Source: a virus. Taken from it: a stretch of DNA of 49,538 bases. The notes below the pieces were generated by a model that worked only from the letters and a program-made list of their open reading frames with translations, ran no database searches and had not been told where the DNA came from. Both the position numbers and the translations under genes were made by a program. This document shows positions 1-8,159 of the stretch, piece by piece. The stretch lies in the IMG/VR virus record IMGVR_UViG_3300047564_002259, positions 1-49,538 of that record; one strand, given 5' to 3'. Within the stretch, counting starts at the first letter, position 1. The number at the start of each line of letters is the position of its first letter.

Positions 1-416
1 GCAGATGCAGCTGCCATATACTTAGAAACCTGATCGGATGCTTTTATTGTTGCTGTTGGTAAAGCAGAAGGTCTCTGTACTTGTGGTTTTTGTACTTGTG
101 GTTTTTGTACTTGTGGTTTTTGTACTTCGGGAGGTTGTACTTGTGGTTTTTGTGTTCCGGAAGTACCAACTCCCTTTAATCTTTGTTTTTCTGCGTCAAT
201 TTGTGCTTGTCTATCTTTATTTCTTTTTTCCGCAGCAGCAAATTTAGCAGGGTCTAAGTATTTTAATGCTTTTTCTGGAACTTCTGCCTTTGGAACCCAA
301 GTATCTGGAATTGGTTTTCCAGTTTTTGGGTCAATCATAACAGCCCCTATTTCACCTTTTCTACGAGCAATTACTGGTTTCGGTTTACTTTGTTCTATTA
401 TATTATCAGAAGCCAT
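1..416 (-). CDS. Late protein with KPQVQ repeats, C-terminus cut by window edge
   Basis: This gene starts at the ATG at 416 and runs off the left edge, so about 138 N-terminal residues are visible. The N-terminus reads MASDNIIEQSKPKPVIARRK and is followed by a Lys/Ala/Gln-rich, probably helical stretch. Residues about 90-114 are a five-residue tandem repeat (KPQVQ, one degenerate copy PPEVQ), encoded by 15-bp DNA repeats. A perfect late promoter TATAAATA lies 20 nt upstream, directly after the terminator of the preceding gene, so it should be expressed late with virion proteins. I do not recognise a family. The low-complexity composition resembles its late neighbours, several of which look like internal head proteins, but no capsid-targeting peptide is visible here. 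Confidence 0.7.
   Translation of the reverse strand, partial: MASDNIIEQSKPKPVIARRKGEIGAVMIDPKTGKPIPDTWVPKAEVPEKALKYLDPAKFAAAEKRNKDRQAQIDAEKQRLKGVGTSGTQKPQVQPPEVQKPQVQKPQVQKPQVQRPSALPTATIKASDQVSKYMAAAS
76..150 (-). repeat. 15-bp tandem repeat within coding sequence
   Basis: Five consecutive 15-bp units, four nearly identical and one diverged, keep the reading frame and encode KPQVQ. They are part of the partial gene at the left edge. Such a repeat can change copy number by slippage. Confidence 0.85.
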
Positions 417-436
417 TTTTACTTTGATTTTTTAGT

Positions 437-444
437 TATTTATA
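437..444 (-). promoter_or_regulatory. T4-type late promoter TATAAATA
   Basis: Exact TATAAATA on the minus strand, 20 nt before the ATG at 416. It is fused to the T-tract of the upstream terminator. Confidence 0.85.
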
Positions 445-470
445 AAAAAAGAGGGTAGTTATACCCTCTT
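444..470 (-). terminator. Rho-independent terminator
   Basis: A 9-bp stem (AAGAGGGTA/TACCCTCTT) with a 4-nt loop is followed by seven T residues. It lies just after the stop codon of the 494-1453 gene. Confidence 0.85.
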
Positions 471-472
471 GA

Positions 473-494
473 GTGACGATTTTGAAAGTAATAT
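473..494 (-). repeat. Diverged copy of a pre-terminator element
   Basis: On the minus strand this reads ATATTACTTTCAAAATCGTC, similar to the elements at 26739-26760 and 29136-29160. All three sit between a stop codon and a terminator hairpin. Confidence 0.4.
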
Positions 495-1453
495 TAAACT
501 CCTTTTACACCAGAAGCATTAGGAAATCCATTTGGGTAAGGCTTTAGTTTATCTAAAGTCTTTCTAGTTTTATTAAGGTCATCTGCCATTCCGTGAGAAC
601 CTTTTCTTTGATCATCTACAACAGAAGCGGCTCTTTGTGCAATAGCACTCTGCTCAATAATACTCTCTCTCCACTCTTCACTCATATTTACCATAATCTT
701 GAGTGCTGCTTCTTCTGTATCGGCATAACCTTCATCAAGAAGATGACCTTTGACTAAATCAAAGAGGTCTACTGATTGCAACTGAGCCCAAGCATTCTTC
801 TTTTCATCTTCTGGTTTAGGTTGGGGGGGTTTTTTAGTTGTTGGTGTTGTCAATGCTTGACCAGCTTTTTGAAGTCTACCAGCAGTTTCCCCAGCAGCTG
901 CACCAGGATCTTGTTTCGCACTCCACCCAAGAAGTTCTGAACCTTTTTGTAAAGCGAATTGTGTTGGACTTTGTGGCAATGCTCTCGAAAGTTCCATACC
1001 AGTCAGAACAAGACCAGCTTTTTTTAATGGTTGTCCTGGTTTGGTTATAACATCTTTTAAAGCACCGGGTATTTTGGGAATATTTTTCACCACTTTACCA
1101 GCAACTTCCGCACCACCACCAATTGCTCTTTTAGTTAATTGGGATGCAATATTAGAACCTGCAGGAAGATTAGCACCTGTTCTGAAACGTTGAGCTACAT
1201 ATGATAAAGCTGGTTGTGCAACTTGCTTTGCTCTCTGCATTCTAGAAAGTAGAGAAGTAACCTGAACCGGATTCTCAGTCAAACAAAATTCATAAAAATC
1301 AACTTGATCATCTTCATTGATATCATACCCCTCTTCAATAAAAACATCCATCAAAATCTGTGCAAGTTTTCTTGCATTTTCTTCAATATTTTTTTCCAAA
1401 TAAATTGAATTATATGCCTCTAATAATTCCGCTGTTACTTTATTGGATATCAT
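494..1453 (-). CDS. Late protein with EGYADT/MSEEWR motif, probably virion-associated
   Basis: A 319-residue protein. I chose the ATG at 1453 (MISNKVTAELLEAYN); the longer frame begins at a TTG with no support. The N-terminus shares an [LR].[ED]AYN..[YI] motif with the late proteins at 29159 and 29887. Residues about 236-268 contain LLDEGYADT followed by MSEEWRESII, a block nearly repeated in the 29159 protein. LLDE|G fits the (L/I)xE cleavage pattern of T4 prohead protease gp21. The middle is Gly/Ala/Pro/Lys-rich. A perfect late promoter lies 28 nt upstream. No enzyme fold is recognised. I infer a virion or internal head protein from its late promoter, composition and paralogues. Confidence 0.75.
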   Translation of the reverse strand: MISNKVTAELLEAYNSIYLEKNIEENARKLAQILMDVFIEEGYDINEDDQVDFYEFCLTENPVQVTSLLSRMQRAKQVAQPALSYVAQRFRTGANLPAGSNIASQLTKRAIGGGAEVAGKVVKNIPKIPGALKDVITKPGQPLKKAGLVLTGMELSRALPQSPTQFALQKGSELLGWSAKQDPGAAAGETAGRLQKAGQALTTPTTKKPPQPKPEDEKKNAWAQLQSVDLFDLVKGHLLDEGYADTEEAALKIMVNMSEEWRESIIEQSAIAQRAASVVDDQRKGSHGMADDLNKTRKTLDKLKPYPNGFPNASGVKGV

Positions 1454-1481
1454 TTTAAAAAACAAAAATCTTATTTAAAAA

Positions 1482-1489
1482 TATTTATA
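1482..1489 (-). promoter_or_regulatory. T4-type late promoter TATAAATA
   Basis: Exact match, 28 nt upstream of the ATG at 1453, in an AT-rich gap. Confidence 0.8.
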
Positions 1490-1525
1490 ATCATTTTATA
1501 TTAAAGGTTTTACTAAAATATATTA

Positions 1526-1867
1526 TCAATTATATCCAGATAAGTATTTTTCCGCAGGATTCATTTTACTAAATTCTTTCTTCGCTCTTTCTTTTCTTTG
1601 TTGAGCAGCCCAATTTGAAAATGGTTGATAAGCAGATGCTCCAATAGTTACAGGGTTATATGGAGCAACGGTTCCCAAAGCACCAGATAATCTGTTTGCT
1701 GGTGTTTCTTTTGGATCTAATGCTTGTGTTGCATAAAGACCCCTAGTAAGTAATCCACCCACTCTTTTCACTATTGGATTTTGAGTTACTTTTTTTACTA
1801 GAGGATTTGAAATTTGAAACTCATTTATCTGATATGCTTCCACACAAAATTGCTTAAAAGTTTTCAT
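1526..1867 (-). CDS. Small late protein with capsid-targeting-like N-terminus
   Basis: A 113-residue protein. The start at 1867 is preferred over the longer frame because AAGGAGG lies 6 nt upstream and the ATG overlaps the preceding stop as ATGA, a coupled start. The N-terminus MKTFKQFCVE|A resembles the T4 internal-protein capsid targeting sequence (MKTYQEFIAE), although Cys replaces the usual Leu/Ile two residues before the Glu. The rest is basic and Pro/Ala/Gly-rich (IVKRVGGLLTRG, YNPVTIGASAYQ) with no recognised domain. It is cotranscribed with the glycine-zipper gene upstream. It is probably packaged in the head, which is inference from the leader peptide. Confidence 0.75.
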   Translation of the reverse strand: MKTFKQFCVEAYQINEFQISNPLVKKVTQNPIVKRVGGLLTRGLYATQALDPKETPANRLSGALGTVAPYNPVTIGASAYQPFSNWAAQQRKERAKKEFSKMNPAEKYLSGYN

Positions 1868-2904
1868 TTGTTTCCTCCTTGTTGAGATTTCTGCCAATTG
1901 CCATAGACTTTACCTGCCTGAGCAACAAAATCTCTATATGATTTCCTAACTTCAGAAGGAATTTGTTTTCTTATTTCATAAGGAACTGTCTTTCTTACAT
2001 TTGAAAGAACATCTTTAGTTGTTAACTTTTTACCATAATCACCTCTAATTGCCTTTGCCGCCGCTTCCCCTGCTTTAGAACCCAGAGTATATCCAGCAAC
2101 ACTACCACCAATCGCCCCAGGAATACCAAGAACACCCCCCACAGCGCCCCCCAGAGCGCCACCAGCAAGTGCTCCAGCAGATTTAAGAGCAGCAACACCA
2201 GCAGCAGTCTTTTTGCTTGCCCCTGCTGATCTTGCTGTATCATATCCAGTCTTTGCTTCTAATCCAGCACCAATAATTCCTGCAGTTTTACCAAGATTGC
2301 CTAAGGTTTTTTTAGCACTTGAAGCAAATGCTGCTCGTTGTGCAGATTTTGCTGCTTGATTAGTTTTTAATATATCCTTTAATGCATCGGCAGACGATTG
2401 AGTTCTTGATGCTGCTGATACTTTTTCTACACTGGTGGAAAGTTTTGTAGGTCCTTGCCATGCTTGAGTTCTATTGGAGGATGTTACTTTTGGTTTAGAT
2501 AATGTAGAAACAGGTGCTGGTAATGATTTTGGAGTAGTAGAAGTAGATTGAGATATAGAAGTTGTTTGGGTTTTTACAGGAGTTTTTACAATCCTAGTTT
2601 TAATTGACTTTTTAGGTTTACTTTTAATCTCTAATCTAGAAATTATTTCCTCCGGAGTTGTGGATCCTTTTGGCATATTAGTTATAATTATTGACTCTGG
2701 AGTCTTAATTGCTTTTACTTTTGCTTTTTTTCTAGCAACTTCTTTTTCATAAGCAGCAGTTGCTTCAGGATTTTGTGCTCTCATTTCATCATCAGAAAGC
2801 ACGGGGGTTTGTGCAAGTTTTTTTCTTGCTGCTTCTACATCTATCTTTTGCTTCTCCAAAAACTCTTTTCTACCTTCGTTTATAAATTTCCTAAAACTTT
2901 TCAT
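1864..2904 (-). CDS. Late protein with capsid-targeting-like leader and glycine zipper
   Basis: A 346-residue protein beginning MKSFRKFINE|GRKEF, matching the T4 capsid-targeting pattern with an (L/I)xE cleavage site (INE). Residues 20-220 are Lys/Ser/Thr/Ala-rich and probably disordered. Residues 243-290 form a glycine-zipper hydrophobic stretch (AGALAGGALGGAVGGVLG, then GAIGGSVAGY), a pattern that packs membrane helices in pore-forming and channel proteins. The C-terminal 56 residues are basic. A late promoter lies 17 nt upstream and the stop overlaps the next start (ATGA). No known family is recognised. I infer a protein packaged in the head that may act at the host membrane during DNA ejection; a purely structural role is equally possible. 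Confidence 0.8.
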   Translation of the reverse strand: MKSFRKFINEGRKEFLEKQKIDVEAARKKLAQTPVLSDDEMRAQNPEATAAYEKEVARKKAKVKAIKTPESIIITNMPKGSTTPEEIISRLEIKSKPKKSIKTRIVKTPVKTQTTSISQSTSTTPKSLPAPVSTLSKPKVTSSNRTQAWQGPTKLSTSVEKVSAASRTQSSADALKDILKTNQAAKSAQRAAFASSAKKTLGNLGKTAGIIGAGLEAKTGYDTARSAGASKKTAAGVAALKSAGALAGGALGGAVGGVLGIPGAIGGSVAGYTLGSKAGEAAAKAIRGDYGKKLTTKDVLSNVRKTVPYEIRKQIPSEVRKSYRDFVAQAGKVYGNWQKSQQGGNK

Positions 2905-2921
2905 CTTACAGATTTTTTAGG

Positions 2922-2929
2922 TATTTATA
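2922..2929 (-). promoter_or_regulatory. T4-type late promoter TATAAATA
   Basis: Exact match fused to the T-tract of the nrdB-operon terminator, 17 nt before the ATG at 2904. Confidence 0.85.
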
Positions 2930-2954
2930 AAAAAAGAGGGGATCAAGTCCCCTC
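2929..2954 (-). terminator. Terminator of the gp61-nrdA-nrdB operon
   Basis: Stem GAGGGGA/TCCCCTC with a 5-nt loop is followed by seven T residues. The stop codon of the 2943-3095 gene lies in the loop. Confidence 0.85.
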
Positions 2955-3095
2955 ATTACCTAACCATTCTTTTTTATAATCATAATCACCAAACAGAAAT
3001 TCATCACTTTCTGCTGCTTCTTTGTATGCGTTCAGGATTTCCTGTTCGCACCATTCATCATAGTTGGAATCCTGAGAAAGTATCTTTGGTAACAT
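2943..3095 (-). CDS. Small acidic protein overlapping the nrdB 3' end
   Basis: A 50-residue protein (MLPKILSQDSNYDEWCEQEI, ending WLGNEGT) in a different frame from nrdB and overlapping its last 38 nt. It is acidic and aromatic-rich with one Cys and no recognised motif. The codons look used (few rare patterns, a dense run of acidic and Tyr residues), and the frame ends exactly inside the operon terminator, as expected for the last gene of the operon. Translation is probably coupled to nrdB. Position suggests a role near ribonucleotide reduction, but the sequence does not show one. Confidence 0.6.
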   Translation of the reverse strand: MLPKILSQDSNYDEWCEQEILNAYKEAAESDEFLFGDYDYKKEWLGNEGT

Positions 3096-4239
3096 CTTGC
3101 TTAATCCCACCTACTATGTAGGACTCAACTTCCGTTTCCTGGGGTGCCACTTGAAGTCCTTTAGAAGAAATCCAATGATCCGTCCAAGGAAGTGGATTAT
3201 TCTTCGCAGGAATATCATAAAGTGGGCGAAGACCAATTGCCTTCATTCTACGATTTGCAATCCATTCAACATATTGCTGAAGAAGTTTATCATTCAGTCC
3301 AATCATTGATCCATCTTTAAATAGATACTCTGCCCAAAGTTTTTCCTGATTGACTGCAGTTTCAAAAGTCTTGTAAACCCATTGCTCTTCTTCTTTAGAA
3401 ATCTTTGCCATCTCAGGGTCATCACCTTCTTTCCACTTATTCAGGATATTTTGAGTGATGACCAAGTGCTGATTCTCATCTCTAGCAATCAGAGAGATGA
3501 TTTTTGCACTTCCTTCCATAAGTTTGAGTTCGCCAAAAGCAAAACTGCAAGCGAAACTGACATAAAAGCGAATACCTTCAAGAATATTAACGTTTGCAAC
3601 TGCTCGGAACAGTTTACGTTTGAGTTCATATCTTGCCTCTTGTGCATAAGGGACTTGTTCTAATGCATGAACCCACTCATTTGAATTGTCATAACGATGA
3701 GCACTATTGATGAAGTCGTTGTATGCCTGAGTTACACTCACGGCACGTTCTAAAATACGGTCATCTCTGAGAATAGTATCAAAAACTTCAGATGGGTCTG
3801 AATAAACGTTTTTGATGATATATGTGTATGAGCGACTATGAATCATCTCCATAAATTCCCATACCTTCATACACGCTTCCAGTTCGGGAAGGGAGCAGTA
3901 TGGAGAAAATGCCATACCGGGACCTCTTCCCTGAACAGAATCCAACATAACCTGATATTTTAGGTTGCTGGTAAAGATATGTTTTTGCTCTGGGCGTAGC
4001 ATATGATAGTCGCTACGATCTTTTTGAAGAGAAACCTCTTCTGGTCTCCAGAAATAACCAAGTTGCTGTGTTGTTAGTTTATCGAAGATTGGATATTTGT
4101 AAGAATCATATCTTTGAATTCCTAATGGTTGTCCAAAAAACATTGGTTGCTTTTTAGTGTCTACTTCTTTGGAATTAAAAACGGTCATAGAATCAACCAT
4201 TTTCTTATCCTGTGAATTGGTTTTGAAACTAAATGTCAT
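3058..4239 (-). CDS. nrdB: Ribonucleotide reductase class I, small (beta) subunit
   Basis: This 393-residue subunit holds the diiron-tyrosyl radical cofactor of class Ia ribonucleotide reductase. With NrdA it makes dNTPs for phage DNA synthesis in the host cytoplasm. Visible R2 features are WRPEEVSL near residues 64-71, the metal-ligand helix ELEACMKVWEFMEMIHSRSY at 119-138 with E..H ligands and the likely radical Tyr at 138, and the second ligand helix with RDENQHL. The length is normal for a T4-type R2. It follows nrdA after a 42-nt gap and is overlapped at its 3' end by a 50-residue ORF. No glutaredoxin or thioredoxin gene is adjacent, so the reductant must come from elsewhere in the phage or host. 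Confidence 0.97.
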   Translation of the reverse strand: MTFSFKTNSQDKKMVDSMTVFNSKEVDTKKQPMFFGQPLGIQRYDSYKYPIFDKLTTQQLGYFWRPEEVSLQKDRSDYHMLRPEQKHIFTSNLKYQVMLDSVQGRGPGMAFSPYCSLPELEACMKVWEFMEMIHSRSYTYIIKNVYSDPSEVFDTILRDDRILERAVSVTQAYNDFINSAHRYDNSNEWVHALEQVPYAQEARYELKRKLFRAVANVNILEGIRFYVSFACSFAFGELKLMEGSAKIISLIARDENQHLVITQNILNKWKEGDDPEMAKISKEEEQWVYKTFETAVNQEKLWAEYLFKDGSMIGLNDKLLQQYVEWIANRRMKAIGLRPLYDIPAKNNPLPWTDHWISSKGLQVAPQETEVESYIVGGIKQDVTKDTFSGFQL

Positions 4240-4281
4240 AATTTTTCTACTAAACTATCTCAACTGTTATATTTAACGGGA

Positions 4282-6582
4282 TTAGATTTTGCAACTTTCA
4301 CAGTCGTCCTCTTCGGCACTCATAATATCATCAAGAAGAGATTCAAGTTTTTGCTTTTTCTCTTCAACGACTTCATCAGTTTTATTATCATAAGTATTTT
4401 GATAGTATGCTGTTTTCCATCCCATCTTCCAGCACATAAGAAGGTCCTGCGCCATTACTGAAGTCGGGACTTCATTATCTGGATAATTTTCTGGATTATA
4501 AGACCAGTTTCCAGAAATTGCTTGGTCAAAGAACTTTTGCATTACAGCAACCACATTGATATAACCACGATTGCTAGGCATATCCCACAGAAGCGTATAA
4601 TTGTTCTTAAGTGTTTGATACTGGGGAACAATCTGCTTAAGTGGTCCTTTCTTCGATTTTTTAATGGACAAGTATCCTCTAGGTGGTTCGATTCCATTAG
4701 TTGCATTTGACACAACGGAACTGCTCTCCGAAGGCATCTGTGCGGACAGTGTTGAGTTCCTAACTCCGTACTGTTTAACCAATACTCTAAGTGCTTCCCA
4801 ATCATACTTCAATTCGTTTGGTACAATTTCATCAACATCCTTTTTGTATGTATCGATTGGGAGAATACCCTGAGCATACTTAGTGCGATGCGAATATTCA
4901 CAGGCACCTTTCTCTTTCGCAAGATTTACGGTTGCTTGAATCAGGTAATATTGAAATGCCTCAGTAAGATTATGGACTAGTTTCCAAGCACCAGGATCAT
5001 CATAATGCTCACCATGCTTAGCAAGATAGTGAGCAAGACCAATATAACCTACACCAAGCGAACGGCGTGCTCTGGTGGCAATTTCTGCTGCTTTAACTGG
5101 GTATCCTTGAAAATCAATGAGTTCATCAAGAGAGCGAACAGAAAGATCGCAGAGAACTTCAAGATCTTCAAGGTCTCTGAGTTTTCCGACATTAATTGCA
5201 CTAAGGATGCACAAAGCGATTTCACCATCAGTATCATCAATGTGCTGAAGTGGTTTAGTTGGCAAAGTAATCTCTTGGCAGAGGTTACTCATTTCAACCT
5301 TATCAAGGAATGATGAGTGAGAATTGCAGTGGTCGATATTCATAATATAAAGACGACCAGTTTCTGCTCGTTCTTTCAGGAGATCCAGAAAGAGTTCTTG
5401 AGCACCGATAGTTTTTCTTGGAATAGACTCATCTCGTTCATAACGAACATATAAGTCGTCAAATCCATCAGTGCCAAAAGCATCATACAGACCAGGAACG
5501 GAGTGGGGAGAGAAGAGAGAAATTTCTTCGTTACGGATGAATCGTTCATAGAAGAGTTTAGAGATTTGGATAGAATAGTCTAACTTACGAACGCGATTAT
5601 CTTCGGTTCCTTTGTTGTTTTTTAATACTAGGATATCTTCTATTTCTTGGTGCCAGATTGGGAAGTGGACTGTCGCGGATCCACCTCGTATGCCATTTTG
5701 CGTGCAACATCTGACAGTTGCTTCAAACTTCTTGAGAAATGGTACAACACCCGTGTGTTGAACTTCTCCACCTCTGATTTTGCTGTTGATGCCACGGATT
5801 CGACCAGCGTTGATGCCGATTCCCGCCCTCTGTGCAACGTATCTGCCAATAGCCATATCACTAGTAAAGATACTATCGAGGGTGTCATCAACATCAACAA
5901 GAACACAACTAGCATATTGTCTAAGCGGTGTTCGCACTCCTGCCATGATTGGTGTTGGAATGTTGATTTTGTGTTTGGAGATTGCGTCATAATACCTCTT
6001 AACGTAATCTAGGCGTGTTTCCTTTGGATATTTTGAGAAAATAGTTGCAGCAATCAATAAGTACATGAACTGTGGTGTTTCATAAAGTTCTCCAGTACTT
6101 CTATCTTGCACTAGGTACTTATCAACGACTTGACGTAGACCTGCATAAGTGAACATATAATCACGACTATGATCAATGAACGACTCAAGTTTATCAAACT
6201 CTTCGTCAGTATACATGTCAAGAATTTCTGAATCATAGACACCTCTACCAACGGCAAGAAGTACATGCTGCTTAACAGTAGGACAATCGTGCATACGACC
6301 AAACAACTGCTTGCGAAGAGCGAAAAGAAGCAAGCGAGCAGCGACGAACTGATAGTTGGGATGCTCCAAATCAATAAGATCAGAAGCAGAACGAATTAAA
6401 ATCTCCTGAATTTCTGCAGTTGTAATACCATCATAAAATTGGATACCTGATTGCATCTCTACTTGAGATGCCGATACACCTGCCAAGTCTTTGCAGGATT
6501 CTTCCACCATAACGTGGAGTTTATTTAGATCGAGGGGTTCAGTTTTACCATTTCGTTTAATAACTTTTGTTCCGTTACTCAT
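4282..6582 (-). CDS. nrdA: Ribonucleotide reductase class I, large (alpha) subunit
   Basis: A 766-residue subunit that reduces ribonucleoside diphosphates. The ATG at 6582 is chosen because it overlaps the gp61 stop (ATGA) and has GGAA upstream; the longer frame starts at TTG. An ATP-cone region lies at the N-terminus (VIKRNGKTEPLDLNKL). Cys226 (YASCVLVDVDD), Cys435 with Glu437 (NLCQEITLPTKPL) and Cys458 (ALCILSAINVG) correspond to the substrate-site redox pair and the thiyl-radical Cys of the family. The C-terminal tail ends CESCKI, the Cys pair that passes electrons from the external reductant. All catalytic residues are present. It lies in one operon with gp61 and nrdB. Confidence 0.97.
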   Translation of the reverse strand: MSNGTKVIKRNGKTEPLDLNKLHVMVEESCKDLAGVSASQVEMQSGIQFYDGITTAEIQEILIRSASDLIDLEHPNYQFVAARLLLFALRKQLFGRMHDCPTVKQHVLLAVGRGVYDSEILDMYTDEEFDKLESFIDHSRDYMFTYAGLRQVVDKYLVQDRSTGELYETPQFMYLLIAATIFSKYPKETRLDYVKRYYDAISKHKINIPTPIMAGVRTPLRQYASCVLVDVDDTLDSIFTSDMAIGRYVAQRAGIGINAGRIRGINSKIRGGEVQHTGVVPFLKKFEATVRCCTQNGIRGGSATVHFPIWHQEIEDILVLKNNKGTEDNRVRKLDYSIQISKLFYERFIRNEEISLFSPHSVPGLYDAFGTDGFDDLYVRYERDESIPRKTIGAQELFLDLLKERAETGRLYIMNIDHCNSHSSFLDKVEMSNLCQEITLPTKPLQHIDDTDGEIALCILSAINVGKLRDLEDLEVLCDLSVRSLDELIDFQGYPVKAAEIATRARRSLGVGYIGLAHYLAKHGEHYDDPGAWKLVHNLTEAFQYYLIQATVNLAKEKGACEYSHRTKYAQGILPIDTYKKDVDEIVPNELKYDWEALRVLVKQYGVRNSTLSAQMPSESSSVVSNATNGIEPPRGYLSIKKSKKGPLKQIVPQYQTLKNNYTLLWDMPSNRGYINVVAVMQKFFDQAISGNWSYNPENYPDNEVPTSVMAQDLLMCWKMGWKTAYYQNTYDNKTDEVVEEKKQKLESLLDDIMSAEEDDCESCKI

Positions 6583-7550
6583 ACTTTTTTCCAATTGTTA
6601 AACTTAATTTTTGCTTTTAAACCTGAATAGATATTTGATTGTAACACATCCATAACATTAAGTCCAGAGAGCACCATATCATTAATATCTTTTTGCTCAA
6701 TGAATGATGGCCAAATAATCACCTTATCACCTCTGTTGATTGTTTTTGATATTCGATTGACGATTTCTCGATTACGTGGTTCGTTATCAAAAACGTAAAT
6801 ATAATCGCTCCAACCAAACGACCTAATATCAACATCGGACCCACACATAGCAACAGCATTTTGTACAAACGTGGAGTCGAAGGGTCCTTCAACGATGTAA
6901 ATGGATTTCGAAGTATCGATTTGGTCCAACCCATAAATCTTCGGTGCGTCATCAGAAAGCATCACAGTAATATATTTAACAGAATTTGGACCTAATGCTC
7001 TTCCTTGAAACCCGATTAAGTTTGAGTCAGTATCGTACATTGGTATAATAATGCGACTCTCATCTCTATCAATATTATCAAAAGTGTGTTTTTGAGTATT
7101 AGTCCACTCTTTAAATTTATCAGCAAAGTAAAACTTTTCTGGATTCAGTTTCCTTTTTTCCAGGTATTCTCTAGCAGCAGGATTTTTAGATGCCTTTACC
7201 AAATCTAACTTCCTCTTGAAAGTTGGTTTGGTAAATTCAAACTTCGGTTCTTCCACTACAAAGTTTTTACCTGTATGTCCTTCCTTAAATTTCTCCAGAG
7301 TATATTGCTTATGAAGAACTGGATCTAATTCTTTAAGGAAGTTATTGAAAGATAAACTAGCACCACAGTTATGACACTTGAAGTTGGTGTTATTCTTGAC
7401 AGGATAGATATATCCTCTTGTTTTATTTTTATTTTTTTGAGAGTCACCACATAGTGGACATCGGAAGTTGTAGAGATCTGCCTTGACTCTCTTGAATTTT
7501 TGTAGTCGTGATGAAACGAGTCCAATATACTTGGAGTCAATCAAATCCAT
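6579..7550 (-). CDS. gp61: DNA primase, T4 gp61-like
   Basis: This 323-residue primase makes RNA primers for lagging-strand synthesis together with the gp41 helicase. A zinc-binding motif sits at the N-terminus: CPLC at 31-34 and CHNC at 59-62. A TOPRIM-like core follows: IIIPMYDTDSNLIGFQGR, then SIYIVEGPFDS and YVFDNEPRN, giving the acidic metal-binding residues of bacterial and phage primases. Its stop overlaps the nrdA start. It is separated from gp41 (at 14192) by a late-gene block, so the primosome genes are not contiguous here. Confidence 0.93.
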   Translation of the reverse strand: MDLIDSKYIGLVSSRLQKFKRVKADLYNFRCPLCGDSQKNKNKTRGYIYPVKNNTNFKCHNCGASLSFNNFLKELDPVLHKQYTLEKFKEGHTGKNFVVEEPKFEFTKPTFKRKLDLVKASKNPAAREYLEKRKLNPEKFYFADKFKEWTNTQKHTFDNIDRDESRIIIPMYDTDSNLIGFQGRALGPNSVKYITVMLSDDAPKIYGLDQIDTSKSIYIVEGPFDSTFVQNAVAMCGSDVDIRSFGWSDYIYVFDNEPRNREIVNRISKTINRGDKVIIWPSFIEQKDINDMVLSGLNVMDVLQSNIYSGLKAKIKFNNWKKV

Positions 7551-7563
7551 TCTAAAGAGTTTA

Positions 7564-7920
7564 TTAGTTCGTTCTCTCTATTGTAGCAGGAGTTGGAGAT
7601 GGAGTCAATAACCTTGGAACAAATGCGTTTATGATACCAATTAAAGCGACTATGACAGCAAGAACTCCACCTGCTTGCCAACGAAACTTATATAATCCAT
7701 CAACCTTTAATTCAATATTATCAACTTTTTTACAAATATCTTCATCTGCTTTCGCTTGAACACTTATTCTTTCATCATGAACAGCAAGCATTTTGCAAAT
7801 ATTTTGGTTTGTTTCACTCAAAGTTTGAATAGCAGTATCAACTTTATCAATAATTTGTTCGTGTGCTTTAAATCGTTCTTGGAGTACAGCTAATTGAATT
7901 TGAGAATTATTGCCAAACAT
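7564..7920 (-). CDS. Coiled-coil protein with one C-terminal membrane segment
   Basis: A 118-residue protein starting MFGNNSQIQLAVLQERF. The start at 7920 lies 2 nt after the preceding stop and is preferred to the upstream ATG at 7950. Residues 10-78 are a heptad-like helix (AHEQIIDKVDTAIQTLSE). Residues 82-101 (QAGGVLAVIVALIGIINAF) form a clear membrane segment, followed by a short Pro/Thr tail. This arrangement, a soluble coiled coil then a C-terminal anchor, is like the XhlA family of phage lysis-associated membrane proteins. That is analogy only. It sits in a tight group of small genes just before primase gp61. Confidence 0.7.
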   Translation of the reverse strand: MFGNNSQIQLAVLQERFKAHEQIIDKVDTAIQTLSETNQNICKMLAVHDERISVQAKADEDICKKVDNIELKVDGLYKFRWQAGGVLAVIVALIGIINAFVPRLLTPSPTPATIERTN

Positions 7921-7922
7921 CT

Positions 7923-8159
7923 TTATATCTGCGGAGGGTTTCTCATCCAACGTTTTCTAGATCCTATACCAAGATATATATTTTTTTTCTTTTTCTTAAA
8001 AACTGGTGGTGTTTCGGTTTGCGGATCAAACCCCAATCCTGCAGCATTTGCAACATTAATTGGTCCAGAAGAAATAACACCTTCTTCTTTCAAATTCCGA
8101 ATAAGTTGAATTAATTTATCTAATTTATCCATTAAATTGATTGCAACTGCATTAGGCAT
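7923..8159 (-). CDS. Small basic protein, unknown
   Basis: A 78-residue protein (MPNAVAINLMDKLDKLIQLI...). An amphipathic N-terminal helix is followed by a Gly/Pro/Thr linker and a basic tail with five consecutive lysines and RKRW. It overlaps the end of the 8132 gene by 28 nt and ends 2 nt before the membrane-protein gene, so the three are probably translated together. I recognise no family. The helix plus polybasic tail would suit binding to nucleic acid or membrane. Confidence 0.6.
   Translation of the reverse strand: MPNAVAINLMDKLDKLIQLIRNLKEEGVISSGPINVANAAGLGFDPQTETPPVFKKKKKNIYLGIGSRKRWMRNPPQI

Noticed and set aside
76-150. Short regularly spaced repeats that might suggest a CRISPR array
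   Set aside because: Units are 15 bp with no spacers, keep frame and encode KPQVQ in an open gene.
1454-1465. TTG extension of the 494 gene, and similar TTG extensions of nrdA, gp41 and the CobT-like gene
   Set aside because: In each case an ATG a few codons later fits the family N-terminus, a stop/start overlap or the promoter spacing better.
4282-6582. Intein or intron in nrdA, and likewise in gp43 and the visible part of gp17
   Set aside because: These are common insertion targets in T4-like phages, but the frames are continuous with all motifs in order and normal lengths.
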